The notes: generated by a model not told the origin, from the letters alone. DNA of 64,000 nucleotides from Pseudoalteromonas fuliginea (GCF_000690055.1 NZ_JJNZ01000024.1:1-64000); one strand, 5' to 3'. Shown: positions 23,021 to 33,410, numbered from the stretch's first letter. Program-made: numbers and translations.

Positions 23021-24448
23021 GTGCAGTATTTACCTATCTTTACCAAACTCGACAACAAACCAGTATTGGTTGTTGGCGGTGGAGAGGTCGCATTACGCAA
23101 ATGTCGCGCGTTTTTAAAAGCGAGAGCAAGCGTTACTTTAGTAGCACCTTGGTTTTGCGACGAACTAAAAGAGCATGCACATAATAATGAAGTAACGCTT
23201 ATTGATGCTTATTTTGATGAATCGCACCTTGATGGCAAAATGCTTGTTATTGCAGCAACCGACCGCGATGAAGTAAACAACAACGTATTTGAACTTGCCA
23301 ATGCCCGCAATGTATTTGTAAACGTGGTTGATGACCAACCTAAATGTACGTTTATATTTCCATCCATTGTTGATCGCGACCCAATTACGATAGCTATATC
23401 AAGTGCAGGCACAGCGCCGGTACTTGCACGTCGCTTACGCGAAAAGCTCGAAACCCTTATTCCGCATCATATTGGCCCACTTGCAACACTTGTCGGTGGC
23501 TTTAGAGGCAAAGTAAAAAAACGCTTTAAGCATTTTTCAGACCGCCGCCAATTTTGGGAAGGCGTGTTCGACTCATCTGTCGTGAGTAAAGTACAAACCG
23601 GCGATACCCAAGCCGCACAGCAGCAACTAGAGCAAATGCTAGATGCTAAAGCAGAACCTGAAGGCGAAGTATATGTAGTCGGTGCAGGCCCTGGCGATCC
23701 AGAGCTTTTAACACTTAAAGCACTGCAACTTATGCAACAAGCCGATGTGGTTGTATACGACTTTTTAGTCTCTGACGAAATTATGGAATTAGTGCGTCGT
23801 GATGCTGACCTTATTTGTGTAGGCAAACGTTTAGGCGATCATAGTGTTGTTCAAGATGACACCAACCAAATGCTGGTCGACCTTGCTAAACAAGGCAAAA
23901 AAGTGTGCCGCATTAAAGGTGGCGATCCGTTTATTTATGGTCGTGGTGGCGAGGAAGTACAAGTACTAGCTGCTAACAACGTAAATTATCAAATTGTACC
24001 GGGTATTACAGCCGCTGCAGGTTGTAGTGCGTATGCGGGTATTCCGCTAACGCATCGTGACCACGCACAAGCCATTCAATTTGTAACTGGCCACTGTAAA
24101 AAAGACGGTCAAGAACTTGATTGGCAATCGCTGGCAAAAGCAAATCAAACGCTTGCTATTTACATGGGCGTAATTAAATCGCCGCACATACAAAGCGAGC
24201 TTTTAAAGCATGGTCGCAAAGCCGACACCCCTGTTGCCATTATCGAAAACGGTACACGTAAAAATCAGCGTGTAGTAACAGGCCAATTAGGCGAACTTGC
24301 CGACTTAATCCAGCGCAACAGCATTATATCGCCTGCGCTACTCATTATTGGCGAAGTAGCCGCCCTGCACTCGCAACTAGCCTGGTTTGGGGAAAACGAG
24401 CAAACAAGCAGCTTTGCACAGCCGCTAACAGATGTATCAAATACATAA
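23021..24448 (+). CDS. cysG: Siroheme synthase (multifunctional CysG)
   Basis: A 475-residue fusion that makes siroheme from uroporphyrinogen III. The N-terminal half is the precorrin-2 dehydrogenase/ferrochelatase with NAD-binding loop VGGGEVALRKC. The C-terminal half is the SAM-dependent uroporphyrinogen methyltransferase with VGAGPGDPELLTLKAL and the KGGDPFIYGRGGEE motif. I chose the GTG at 23021 (VQYLPIF, matching the usual start of CysG) because TAGGGG precedes it; an upstream TTG at 22994 is in frame. It heads the sulfate operon and supplies the cofactor of sulfite reductase. Confidence 0.95.
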   Translation: MQYLPIFTKLDNKPVLVVGGGEVALRKCRAFLKARASVTLVAPWFCDELKEHAHNNEVTLIDAYFDESHLDGKMLVIAATDRDEVNNNVFELANARNVFVNVVDDQPKCTFIFPSIVDRDPITIAISSAGTAPVLARRLREKLETLIPHHIGPLATLVGGFRGKVKKRFKHFSDRRQFWEGVFDSSVVSKVQTGDTQAAQQQLEQMLDAKAEPEGEVYVVGAGPGDPELLTLKALQLMQQADVVVYDFLVSDEIMELVRRDADLICVGKRLGDHSVVQDDTNQMLVDLAKQGKKVCRIKGGDPFIYGRGGEEVQVLAANNVNYQIVPGITAAAGCSAYAGIPLTHRDHAQAIQFVTGHCKKDGQELDWQSLAKANQTLAIYMGVIKSPHIQSELLKHGRKADTPVAIIENGTRKNQRVVTGQLGELADLIQRNSIISPALLIIGEVAALHSQLAWFGENEQTSSFAQPLTDVSNT

Positions 24449-24497
24449 CCGAATTTTAAATTTGTAACTTTTAATCATTTTAGTAGGACGACTAACA

Positions 24498-25397
24498 ATG
24501 GCTTTAACTCACCTTCAGCAACTTGAAGCTGAAAGTATCAAAATCATGCGCGAAGTCGCCGCTGAGTTTGAGAACCCAGTAATGCTTTACTCTATTGGTA
24601 AAGATTCGTCGGTACTTTTGCACTTAGCGCGTAAAGCATTTTACCCTGCAAAAATTCCGTTTCCGTTATTACACGTAGACACCAATTGGAAGTTTCGTGA
24701 AATGATTGAGTTTCGCGACCGTATAGCTAAAGAATACGGCTTTGATCTACTGGTACACAAAAATCCAGAAGGCATTGAAATGGGTGTAGGCCCGTTTACG
24801 CATGGCTCGGGTAAACATACCGACATAATGAAAACCCAAGGCTTAAAGCAAGCACTTAACAAATATGGTTTTGATGCTGCATTTGGTGGCGCACGCCGCG
24901 ACGAAGAAAAATCACGCGCAAAAGAGCGTGTTTACTCGTTCCGCGATAAGCACCATCGCTGGGATCCTAAAAACCAACGTCCTGAGCTTTGGAACACCTA
25001 TAACAGCCAAGTTAATCCGGGCGAAAGCATTCGTGTTTTCCCGTTGTCTAACTGGACTGAGCTTGATATTTGGCAATACATTTACCAAGAAAACATCGAC
25101 ATGGTACCGCTTTACCTAGCAAAAGAGCGCCCTGTTGTTGAGCGCGATGGCACCCTAATTATGGTTGACGATGAGCGTATGCCACTTAATGAAGGTGAAG
25201 TACCGCAAATGAAATCTGTACGTTTTCGTACATTAGGCTGCTACCCACTTACCGGTGCAGTTGAGTCAACAGCAAGTACTTTAACCGAAATCATCGAAGA
25301 AATGCTGCTATCTACGTCATCTGAACGTGAAGGTCGTGTTATTGACCATGATTCAGCCGGCTCAATGGAGAAGAAAAAACGTGAGGGGTATTTTTAA
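24498..25397 (+). CDS. cysD: Sulfate adenylyltransferase subunit 2
   Basis: A 299-residue ATP sulfurylase catalytic subunit that forms adenosine phosphosulfate (APS) from ATP and sulfate. The PP-loop [17 protein letters not shown] lies near residue 32, followed by the conserved [13 protein letters not shown] and [16 protein letters not shown] segments. A GTA-GGACG ribosome binding site precedes the ATG. The stop codon overlaps the cysN start by one base, so the two subunits are translationally coupled. Confidence 0.98.
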   Translation: MALTHLQQLEAESIKIMREVAAEFENPVMLYSIGKDSSVLLHLARKAFYPAKIPFPLLHVDTNWKFREMIEFRDRIAKEYGFDLLVHKNPEGIEMGVGPFTHGSGKHTDIMKTQGLKQALNKYGFDAAFGGARRDEEKSRAKERVYSFRDKHHRWDPKNQRPELWNTYNSQVNPGESIRVFPLSNWTELDIWQYIYQENIDMVPLYLAKERPVVERDGTLIMVDDERMPLNEGEVPQMKSVRFRTLGCYPLTGAVESTASTLTEIIEEMLLSTSSEREGRVIDHDSAGSMEKKKREGYF

Positions 25398-26821
25398 TGT
25401 CTAGCCAAAATAACGATACATTTAACGAAGTAAAAGAAATAGGCATAGACGCCTACCTAGCACGCCAACAAGACAAAAGCTTATTACGCATGCTTACTTG
25501 TGGCAGCGTAGATGACGGTAAATCAACATTGATTGGCCGCCTACTGCACGACAGCCACCAAATTTATGAAGATCAGCTAGCAGCCCTTCATAAAGATAAC
25601 GAAAAAGTAGGTAATGCAGGTGAAGATCTTGACCTTGCATTATTAGTTGATGGCCTACAAGCTGAGCGCGAGCAAGGCATTACCATTGACGTAGCGTACC
25701 GTTACTTTTCAACGGCTAAGCGTAAATTTATTATTGCCGACACACCTGGGCACGAGCAATACACACGCAACATGGTAACGGGTGCATCAACAAGTGATGT
25801 CGCCATTATTTTGGTTGATGCGCGTTACGGTGTGCAAGTACAAACCAAGCGCCACAGCTTTATTTGTGACTCGCTGGGCATTAAGCAGTTTGTTGTTGCC
25901 GTTAATAAAATGGATATCGTTGATTTTGACGAAACCGTGTATGAAAAAATTAAGGCCGATTACCTTAAATTTGCTGAGCAACTTAACGTATCAAACATTA
26001 AGTTTGTGCCTATGTCGGCGCTTAAAGGCGACAACGTAGTAACACGCTCTGCACATACACCGTATTACACCGACAAGCCGCTACTAGAATTACTAGAAGA
26101 TTCGCCAGCAGCCGAAACAGATACAGGCTTTGAAGCGCGCCTACCGGTGCAATATGTTGTGCGTCCTAACTTAAACTTCCGTGGTTTTCAGGGCACACTT
26201 ACATCGGGCAAGATGCACGTAGGCGATGCTGTAAAAGTATTACCGTCGGGTAAAACATCAAGCATTAAAGAAATTGTTACCTTTGATGGCAACCTAGACA
26301 GCGCCGAAGCTGGCCAAGCAATTACCGTTACCCTAAATAACGAAATTGATATTAGCCGAGGGGATGTAATCGTTCCTGCAAACTCAACGGCCGTGGTTAC
26401 CAACCAGCTGCAAGCTAAAATTGTGTGGATGCATGAATCGCCATTAGTATTAGGTAAAAGCTATAACCTAAAACTAGGCAGCAAAAACACCTCAGCTATT
26501 GTTACAAAAATTGATTACACAATTGATGTGAACACGCTTGAGCACGGCACTAGCGACTCATTACAGTTAAACGAAATTGCGATTGTAACACTTGAACTAA
26601 CCGAAACTATTTTGGCAGACGAGTACCACAGCAATCACGAAACAGGCTCGTTTATATTAATCGATCGCTTATCAAACCTAACAGTTGCTGCGGGTATGAT
26701 TGAGCAAGTACTGCAAAGCCAAGCACAGCAAAGTAACTTTAGCGAATTTGAAATTGAATTTAACAGCTTAGTACGCAAGCATTTTCCGCATTGGCAAGCG
26801 CTTGATATTTCTAAGTTATAA
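25397..26821 (+). CDS. cysN: Sulfate adenylyltransferase subunit 1 (GTPase)
   Basis: A 474-residue EF-Tu-like GTPase whose GTP hydrolysis drives APS formation by CysD. G motifs are in order: GSVDDGKSTLIGRLLHD near residue 36, EREQGITIDVAYRYF, DTPGHEQYTRNM near residue 115 and NKMD near residue 170, then two beta-barrel domains. It is not fused to CysC, which is encoded separately three genes downstream. Confidence 0.98.
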   Translation: MSSQNNDTFNEVKEIGIDAYLARQQDKSLLRMLTCGSVDDGKSTLIGRLLHDSHQIYEDQLAALHKDNEKVGNAGEDLDLALLVDGLQAEREQGITIDVAYRYFSTAKRKFIIADTPGHEQYTRNMVTGASTSDVAIILVDARYGVQVQTKRHSFICDSLGIKQFVVAVNKMDIVDFDETVYEKIKADYLKFAEQLNVSNIKFVPMSALKGDNVVTRSAHTPYYTDKPLLELLEDSPAAETDTGFEARLPVQYVVRPNLNFRGFQGTLTSGKMHVGDAVKVLPSGKTSSIKEIVTFDGNLDSAEAGQAITVTLNNEIDISRGDVIVPANSTAVVTNQLQAKIVWMHESPLVLGKSYNLKLGSKNTSAIVTKIDYTIDVNTLEHGTSDSLQLNEIAIVTLELTETILADEYHSNHETGSFILIDRLSNLTVAAGMIEQVLQSQAQQSNFSEFEIEFNSLVRKHFPHWQALDISKL

Positions 26822-26852
26822 GTTAACTTTAGCCTGTTAGGAATTTAAAAGC

Positions 26853-28577
26853 ATGGTAGAACAGCTCGTTTTAACAGGCATTATGCTTACCTTAGTCGGG
26901 TGCCTTTTTGGCACCCGTATTAATCCAGCATGGTTATTTGTAAGTGCCATTGGTACTAGTTATTTAACCGGATTAATTGATCTTGAAAGCATGTTAATTA
27001 ATTATGCTAACCCGTCGCTTATCACCTTAGTACTGTTGGTGTTAGTGTCGACCGCAATAGAAAAAACCACCCTAATTCAAAAGTTAGCGCAATCGCTATC
27101 CAAAGGTAGTTTAGTAAAGTCGGTAACAAAACTGGGGTTATCAACCGCCTTTTTATCGTCGTTTACTAACAATACTGCCGTTGTTGCATCGCTTATTACC
27201 GCGATAAAAGACAATCCTAATCACTCCCCTTCAAAGCTATTATTACCGCTGTCGTACACTGCTATTTTGGGCGGCACTATTACGCTTATTGGTACATCAA
27301 CCAACTTAATCGTTAATGGCTTTGCTGTTGATGCGGGCATGGAACCGCTGGGCTTTTTTGACTTTACCTTAGTGGGTTTAGGCGCGTTAAGCGTAGGCCT
27401 AATTACCATTTTAGTAATGCTTAAATACTTACCCGACAACGGTAAAAGCGACCAAGAAGTAGTGCCTTTTTACCTAGAAGGTAAAGTACAAGCAAGCTCA
27501 AAATTAATAGGCCAAACCGTAGAAGAAAACGGCCTGCGTGATTTAAAAGACTTATTCCTTGCTGAAATCATTCGCGACGGGAGCCGCATTTGCGCAGTCA
27601 CTCCACAGCAAATTATTCAAAAAGACGACGTGCTGCTGTTTGTAGGTGACATAAAATCGGTGCCATTACTTACCCGTTTCGACGGCCTAAAAGTAGTGCA
27701 CGAAAATCATCAAAAAGACATAGAACACTTAGTAGAAGTAGTCGTAAGTCAATCTTCAAAATTTATTGGCAAAACCGTAAAAGAAGCCCGCTTTAGAGAG
27801 CAGTTTCATGCAGCCGTTATTGCTATTCGCCGTGGGCACGACCGCTTACAAGGCGGCCTTGGGCAAGTGCAATTACAAGCTGGCGACTCACTTATACTCG
27901 CACCAGGCAAAAACTTTTACAGCTTGCCTAATTTAAAGCGCGAATTTGTGTATATTTCAGGGTTTGACTTACAAGCCCACCTTGCGCCTAAACAATCAAA
28001 TATTGTGCTACTGTGCTTTGCCGCAGTACTGGGTTTAAGCATTATTGGCATAGTGCCGCTGGTTAAAGGCTTATTAGTATTACTGATTGGCTTAATGCTC
28101 AGTGGCACAATAAAACTTAACGAAGTAAAACGCCGTTTTCCTATCGAGTTATTAGTGGTAGTAGGCAGCGCCATTGGCCTTGCTAAGTTAATGATAGGCA
28201 CCGGACTTGCCGGGCAAATATCCGACGCCATGTTTATGGTACTTGGGGATTTTGGCCCGTACGGCGCGTTTATAGCCATATTTTTAATGACCGTATTATT
28301 TACCGAGCTTATTACTAATAACGCAGCAGCTGCCTTGTCGTTCCCTGTTGCTTACTCGCTCGCGGTTGGTTTTAATGTAGACCCGCTACCGTTTATTATG
28401 GCAGTTGCCTTTGGCGCATCAGCCAGCTTTATATCGCCATTTGGGTATCAAACTAATCTAATGGTTTATAGCGCGGGTAACTATCGCTTAAAAGATTACA
28501 TAGTGATGGGCTTACCCCTTTCTATTATTTATTCAATCACGGTATTAACCTTGATCCCGCTGGTATTTCCGTTTTAA
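26853..28577 (+). CDS. SLC13-family permease with TrkA-C domains, probable sulfate transporter
   Basis: A 574-residue membrane protein. Two hydrophobic halves (residues about 1-195 and 390-574) carry the divalent-anion-symporter signatures (SFTNNTAVVASLITA; GTSTNLIVNG; ELITNNAAAALSFPVAYSL). Between them lie two RCK_C/TrkA-C-type regulatory domains (about 205-290 and 295-380). It lies 31 bp after cysN and 32 bp before cysC, so sulfate uptake is the obvious job. Family members also carry dicarboxylates; operon position is the main argument for sulfate. Confidence 0.9.
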   Translation: MVEQLVLTGIMLTLVGCLFGTRINPAWLFVSAIGTSYLTGLIDLESMLINYANPSLITLVLLVLVSTAIEKTTLIQKLAQSLSKGSLVKSVTKLGLSTAFLSSFTNNTAVVASLITAIKDNPNHSPSKLLLPLSYTAILGGTITLIGTSTNLIVNGFAVDAGMEPLGFFDFTLVGLGALSVGLITILVMLKYLPDNGKSDQEVVPFYLEGKVQASSKLIGQTVEENGLRDLKDLFLAEIIRDGSRICAVTPQQIIQKDDVLLFVGDIKSVPLLTRFDGLKVVHENHQKDIEHLVEVVVSQSSKFIGKTVKEARFREQFHAAVIAIRRGHDRLQGGLGQVQLQAGDSLILAPGKNFYSLPNLKREFVYISGFDLQAHLAPKQSNIVLLCFAAVLGLSIIGIVPLVKGLLVLLIGLMLSGTIKLNEVKRRFPIELLVVVGSAIGLAKLMIGTGLAGQISDAMFMVLGDFGPYGAFIAIFLMTVLFTELITNNAAAALSFPVAYSLAVGFNVDPLPFIMAVAFGASASFISPFGYQTNLMVYSAGNYRLKDYIVMGLPLSIIYSITVLTLIPLVFPF

Positions 28578-28609
28578 TACCTGCGCTCACAGCATAAGAG
28601 ACTCTCACT

Positions 28610-29203
28610 ATGGATGAAAATATAGTTTGGCATAACTACGCAACGACAAAAGCACAGCGTAGTGAGCAAAAAAAACATAAGCCCGCTATTTTATGGTTTA
28701 CCGGCTTTTCAGGCTCTGGCAAAAGTACCGTAGCAAACGCACTAGAAGCGGCGCTTAATCAGCAAGGTACGCACACTTACCTGCTCGATGGCGACAACGT
28801 ACGCCACGGTTTGTGTAAAGATCTAGGCTTTAGCGACGAAGACCGCATTGAAAACATACGCCGCGTGGGCGAAACTGCAAAACTAATGACCGACGCTGGC
28901 TTGTTAGTACTTACTGCGTTTATATCGCCTTTTAGAGCAGAACGTGACATGGTGCGCAGCTTAGTAGATGACGGCGAATTTATCGAAGTATTTATCGATA
29001 CCCCACTGGATGTATGCGAAAGCCGCGATCCAAAAGGCTTATACAAAAAAGCCCGCGCTGGAGAGATAAAACACTTCACTGGTATCGATTCAAACTACGA
29101 AGTGCCAAACAATCCAGAAATAATTTTAGATACAAGTAAAAACACCCTAGACCAATCGGTTACACAACTGATAACGTATCTAAAACAAAAGCACATAATA
29201 TAG
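28610..29203 (+). CDS. cysC: Adenylyl-sulfate kinase
   Basis: A 197-residue kinase that phosphorylates APS to PAPS. The P-loop is [17 protein letters not shown] near residue 30. The conserved [17 protein letters not shown] and [13 protein letters not shown] segments follow. The length and motifs match bacterial CysC. Its presence, with CysQ next, shows that this organism reduces sulfate through PAPS rather than APS. Confidence 0.98.
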   Translation: MDENIVWHNYATTKAQRSEQKKHKPAILWFTGFSGSGKSTVANALEAALNQQGTHTYLLDGDNVRHGLCKDLGFSDEDRIENIRRVGETAKLMTDAGLLVLTAFISPFRAERDMVRSLVDDGEFIEVFIDTPLDVCESRDPKGLYKKARAGEIKHFTGIDSNYEVPNNPEIILDTSKNTLDQSVTQLITYLKQKHII

Positions 29204-29212
29204 GTTAACCCC

Positions 29213-29983
29213 ATGAATCAAACCGAACTGCTAGAAGAAACCCTCATCCTTGCCCGCAAAGCAGGCCAAGCGATAATGGGAATTTACGAAAAGGATTTTA
29301 ACGTTGAGTACAAAGCCGATGAAAGCCCCGTAACCGACGCCGATTTAGCAGCTCATAAACTGATTGTGGCAGGGCTTCAACAGCTCACACCTGATATTCC
29401 AATACTCAGTGAAGAAAACGCCGACATAAGCTGGGATATACGCCAAACGTGGAAAAGCTACTGGTTAGTTGATCCAATCGACGGCACTAAAGAATTTATT
29501 AAAAAGAACGGTGAATTTACCGTAAACATCGCCCTAATCAAAAACGGCATTCCTATTTTAGCCGTAGTTGATGCACCCGCCCTTGGCGTATCGTACTTAG
29601 CTGCCGAAGCCATTGGCGCATTTAAAGATAAAGGCGATGAGCGAATTGAGCTTAAGGTAACTACCAAACCTAACAAAGGGTTAATTCGTGTTGTAGGCAG
29701 CCGCTCTCACCCATCACCCGATTTAGCCGAGTTTGTGAAACGCTTTGATGAGGTTGAAATGGTGTCTAAAGGCAGCTCACTAAAACTGTGTTTAGTCGCC
29801 GAAGGCAGCGCTGATATTTACCCCCGCTTAGGCCCAACCTGTGAATGGGATACAGGAGCAGGCCATGCCATCGCCGAAATAGCCGGTGCTAAAGTCACCC
29901 AACTTGATGGCAGCCCGCTTATTTATAACACCAAAGATGAATACTTAAATCCGTATTTTATTGTGAGTGCGATAGAAGAGTAA
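29213..29983 (+). CDS. cysQ: 3'(2'),5'-bisphosphate nucleotidase
   Basis: A 256-residue inositol-monophosphatase-fold enzyme that removes the by-product PAP (and can hydrolyse PAPS). The metal-binding motifs are EEN near residue 65, DPIDGTKEFIK near residue 85 and the C-terminal WDTGAGHAIAE near residue 210. It starts 10 bp after cysC and ends the operon; a foldback element follows. Confidence 0.96.
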   Translation: MNQTELLEETLILARKAGQAIMGIYEKDFNVEYKADESPVTDADLAAHKLIVAGLQQLTPDIPILSEENADISWDIRQTWKSYWLVDPIDGTKEFIKKNGEFTVNIALIKNGIPILAVVDAPALGVSYLAAEAIGAFKDKGDERIELKVTTKPNKGLIRVVGSRSHPSPDLAEFVKRFDEVEMVSKGSSLKLCLVAEGSADIYPRLGPTCEWDTGAGHAIAEIAGAKVTQLDGSPLIYNTKDEYLNPYFIVSAIEE

Positions 29984-30032
29984 GAGCCAGAACTGTTAGC
30001 TGTTAATTCAAAAGCAGCTCAGCGTTAAGTTA

Positions 30033-30087
30033 TTTGTAGGTCGGGATTTATCCCGTCATTTTGTCGGGCTAAAGCCAGACCTACAAA
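30033..30087. repeat. Palindromic intergenic element (REP-like)
   Basis: Outer arms TTTGTAGGTC and GACCTACAAA enclose GGGATTTATCCCG and a CGGGCTAAAGCC half, giving a compound hairpin. A further GCAGCTC/GAGCTGC pair flanks it at 30014-30020 and 30089-30095. It lies between the convergent ends of cysQ and the KAP gene and could terminate both transcripts. Sequence style matches REP-type elements; the copy number in the genome is unknown from here. Confidence 0.6.
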
Positions 30088-30151
30088 AGAGCTGCACCGT
30101 GACTACAACTCTGTATTCCGTGGGGATAGCTATGGAGATCATGCGCGTGCT

Positions 30152-32914
30152 TTATTTGAATATATCTTTTATTTCTTTATTCAACCTTTCAGCATTATCA
30201 AATTCAATACCTGCATCTACCGATATTGCTAACGATTTATTGGAATCAATGCCCAATAAGACATTTAGTTTCTGGTCTGCTACCCTAATATTAGATATGT
30301 CAAACTCAAAGCATTTATTAGCACAATCATAATCTCTCTCCCCTTCCTTTGTCGCAGAAATTAAAAACAGGCAGAAAAACATGTGGGCTTTTTCATTTTC
30401 AACCTTATTTAGTTCCCTAAAAAATATCATTATATTCTCTGGTTCTGAAGTGCTGGGTAATAAACCCAGTATTTCAACAACTAGTAGGTAGAATATATCC
30501 CGATCTTCGTTTGAAGCTCTTTGGTCGTCACTCTTGATCCTGATAAAAAAGAAGCTAAAAACTTCATGTGAATTGCCTAACGTTAAACATTCTGCAATTA
30601 GCCAAGCTATACTAAGTTCAATATCACAATTTTCACTGAAATTTTTGAATTTTAACTTTCTTTTATCGTTCTGACCCTCAAAAAAACCTGATAATCCCTT
30701 GGTTAGGTCATCACAGCAATCGGGTATAAAAAAGAACCGCTCTAGACCTAAACGATACTCACGCTCCAGTCCAAACCATTTATCTAAAAACTCTAGAATT
30801 TCAGCCGACTCTCTTAGCTCAACTACTTTTGCAATCAAAATTTGATCACTTAATTCTGTAGCATAGAGTTTTTCCTTTCTTGATAAACCCTCTCGTTGAA
30901 TTCGATCTAAATAATTTACAGCGTTATTTGTACAGCCAACGGATTGCAAGTAGTTGAATTTTGGATTAACTGTGGCATTTGCTTCGTCACTCTTACCCCA
31001 GTCAATACTCAGCATATGCCCTACATATTGCTTTAGTTGTTCATCTTGAACACCATCATTACTTTTGCAAATCTCTATTATTTTTAACTCAAGACTTTTG
31101 GGAGCAGACCATCTATGTAATAGTTGATTTTCTTTTGTTGCTAACTTTTGATATCTGGAATACTGAACGGGGTAAACTTCTCTAAAAGCGGCCACCATCA
31201 TCAATGAAATAAAATTAACTTCCCCCATCAATTTTTCAGGTTGCCAAGCTTGCTCCACTCTACGTAAAACTTTCTTTAAAACTCGGAATGAGTTTAAATG
31301 GCTATCAATATAGCTAGTAGATATTTCAAGTTTTTTCAATTCAGATGATAAGCTATCACGCTGCCCTTTGCATTGTTCATCTAGCTTTACCAAACCCCAG
31401 TGACCAATTATTTTATAACTTTCAATTTTTCTATATTTATTAGGCTTTAACGCATTTTCCAGGCAGAGCTTAGTATATTGATTCAGATAATCAAAACAGT
31501 CCAAAGCAGCAATATCTTCCCTATAATCAGTCGCTTTTGAGATCACTTCGGCAGCAACGTCTTTTTCATTTCCCATAGCGACGATAAAGTTGATATGACT
31601 TAAAGCTTCATTTTTCAATCTATCTAAAAGCGCAGCGATATCGTTTAGCCGCTTTTCACTTTCTTCATCAGTACCACGGTCAACGTCTTGCAGGGTGATC
31701 AATAATTTATGATTAGTTTCCTCTAATACTCCATTGAGTTTTTTAAAACTTTCTTCGATATCAACAGGGCCTGCGAGCAAGGTAGATACAAACTGAAATG
31801 CACTACCACCTGATTTTAGGGCTTCGGTATAGTGTTTAGGAAGCGCACGGAAAGCACACATATCAATATACTGGCTTATATCATCAATAATGTTACTGAT
31901 CACCACATGAGCAACACTGCCGCTGGCTGCTCCCCATGTTGATATATCACTGTGTATCCAATAAATCTTGTTTTGTTGTTTTACTGTTAGCTTTTCTTTA
32001 TCAGATGACTCCAACTTTACCTGTTTAGGCTTTTTAAGCTCGCTTGCTATTGCTGCAACAATGCTACTTTTTCCGCAACCGTATGGTCCACATAGCGCTA
32101 TGTGCTGCGCCAAGTCTTCTTCATAATCATCACCTCCGTTACGCAGTCGCTCGGTGATACGCTTTGCATACACCTGTAGGTCGGGCTCTAACTTTTCTTT
32201 ACTTTTAATAGTTGAGTCATCTTTGAACCACTCTCTGAAATCATCTAGATCCTTAAAATCATCACCTAAATTAACTCCAACAGAGCTGCTTTCGTTGTAC
32301 GTTTTTTTTACTTCGCTGTTAGCGAGCAATCTTAAAATAACCGCAAAACAGTACAATAGGATAAATGTAATGATAATCGGCCATGGTGTATGGTAACAAC
32401 CTGATGCAAGCAAGAGTGTTACTAAAATAATGAATAAGATGAACCATGACTTGTCACCCAACTTTTTGGCTTTCTCTTTGGTCTCTTGAAACAAAACAAA
32501 TAATGCAGATGAAAAGAGAGTGATATGTAAATACTTCAAACTAGAAAGAAGTAGATCATCGTCAAGAAAATACGTTCTATATTCCGTATTCACAAAAAGA
32601 TAAACAAGTAAGCCTGCTACTGATAACCACACTGCAATTGTCACTGGCGGATATCGCCAGTTAAATCCAATACTGCGTTTGGGGTGCGATATATAAAACT
32701 TATCAAGCAGGAGCTTTATGCCAATACCCGCTAAAAATGCACAGCTGTAATGTAGGATTGGATTCGCATTTAAAATAGCGCTCCAACTTAAATATGCCTT
32801 TTGTACAAAACCAACTTTGCTTAAAAATACAGTAATTGTTGCGGCGGTAATTGCGCACAATAAAAGAGAAAGCCAGCGTGTGGCTGTAATGGGGAGAGTT
32901 TTAACTTGCGACAA
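30152..32914 (-). CDS. Membrane-anchored KAP-family P-loop NTPase
   Basis: A 920-residue protein. The first about 200 residues hold roughly six hydrophobic segments (near 14-31, 55-70, 90-107, 128-142, 156-173 and 177-197). A cytoplasmic KAP-type NTPase follows, with Walker A GPYGCGKSS at 276-284 and Walker B LLITLQDVD ending near 410-412. The remainder is soluble, helical and of unknown function. The TTG start is supported by AAGGA seven bases upstream. KAP NTPases occur as membrane proteins and in several phage-defence systems. This one is monocistronic and AT-rich, lies between a core operon and a lipase module, and has no recognisable partner. A defence role is only a hypothesis. Confidence 0.88.
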   Translation of the reverse strand: MSQVKTLPITATRWLSLLLCAITAATITVFLSKVGFVQKAYLSWSAILNANPILHYSCAFLAGIGIKLLLDKFYISHPKRSIGFNWRYPPVTIAVWLSVAGLLVYLFVNTEYRTYFLDDDLLLSSLKYLHITLFSSALFVLFQETKEKAKKLGDKSWFILFIILVTLLLASGCYHTPWPIIITFILLYCFAVILRLLANSEVKKTYNESSSVGVNLGDDFKDLDDFREWFKDDSTIKSKEKLEPDLQVYAKRITERLRNGGDDYEEDLAQHIALCGPYGCGKSSIVAAIASELKKPKQVKLESSDKEKLTVKQQNKIYWIHSDISTWGAASGSVAHVVISNIIDDISQYIDMCAFRALPKHYTEALKSGGSAFQFVSTLLAGPVDIEESFKKLNGVLEETNHKLLITLQDVDRGTDEESEKRLNDIAALLDRLKNEALSHINFIVAMGNEKDVAAEVISKATDYREDIAALDCFDYLNQYTKLCLENALKPNKYRKIESYKIIGHWGLVKLDEQCKGQRDSLSSELKKLEISTSYIDSHLNSFRVLKKVLRRVEQAWQPEKLMGEVNFISLMMVAAFREVYPVQYSRYQKLATKENQLLHRWSAPKSLELKIIEICKSNDGVQDEQLKQYVGHMLSIDWGKSDEANATVNPKFNYLQSVGCTNNAVNYLDRIQREGLSRKEKLYATELSDQILIAKVVELRESAEILEFLDKWFGLEREYRLGLERFFFIPDCCDDLTKGLSGFFEGQNDKRKLKFKNFSENCDIELSIAWLIAECLTLGNSHEVFSFFFIRIKSDDQRASNEDRDIFYLLVVEILGLLPSTSEPENIMIFFRELNKVENEKAHMFFCLFLISATKEGERDYDCANKCFEFDISNIRVADQKLNVLLGIDSNKSLAISVDAGIEFDNAERLNKEIKDIFK

Positions 32915-33089
32915 CTTAATATCCTTATCAATACGTTACCTTGCCAGTGTATACCTTATATTTGTCGATTTGAACAGTCAGTGCTATCCATGATAATTTT
33001 TGTTCTTAGATTGAATAATACCGTATATCAACGTTTCACATTATTTATAGATAAAGATAAATACATGGATTTTATACAAGGAATAATAA

Positions 33090-33410
33090 ATGCACGGATT
33101 AATTCGCTATACAGTAGAGCTATGTCCGGAAGTTAAAGGACAACTTATGCTAAACGGTAAACCAGTAGCAAACCAACTTATCCAAAGAGGCTTAACATTA
33201 GAAGATAAAGAGATAGATGAAGCCTATACTGATGAGCTCGGTTTTTACTCATTTTCCGCTAAATCAATTAAATCACGCAAGCCTGGCAGTATATTTTATG
33301 ATCCAATGATCAGAGTCGTAATAGTGACTCACTTTGAAAGTTATCAGCATACTTTGTGGTTTGGATTTCAACTTGCACTTAAAACCCCAATTGGATTACA
33401 AAAAAGCTAA
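33090..33410 (+). CDS. Small carboxypeptidase-regulatory-like protein, copy 1 (frameshifted)
   Basis: A 106-residue product closely related to the gene at 33599 (shared MxGLIxYxVELCPEVxGQL start, TLED/TYDD region, SRKPGSIF near residue 67). The pattern G-x-L-x-x-x-G-x-P-x-A-N followed by YTDELGFYSF resembles the Ig-like carboxypeptidase-regulatory fold; I believe the family is DUF6795 but could not search it. The frame stops after LKTPIGLQKS. At the CAAAAAAG run near 33389-33396 a -1 shift restores a reading frame that continues to 33511 and aligns with the end of copy 2. A start ATG with AAGGAATAATAA upstream is good. Confidence 0.75.
   Translation: MHGLIRYTVELCPEVKGQLMLNGKPVANQLIQRGLTLEDKEIDEAYTDELGFYSFSAKSIKSRKPGSIFYDPMIRVVIVTHFESYQHTLWFGFQLALKTPIGLQKS

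Noticed and set aside
32165-32185. TGTAGGTCGGGCT inside the KAP gene resembles the foldback element at 30033
   Set aside because: It lies in frame within the coding sequence without the second arm, so it is most likely chance.
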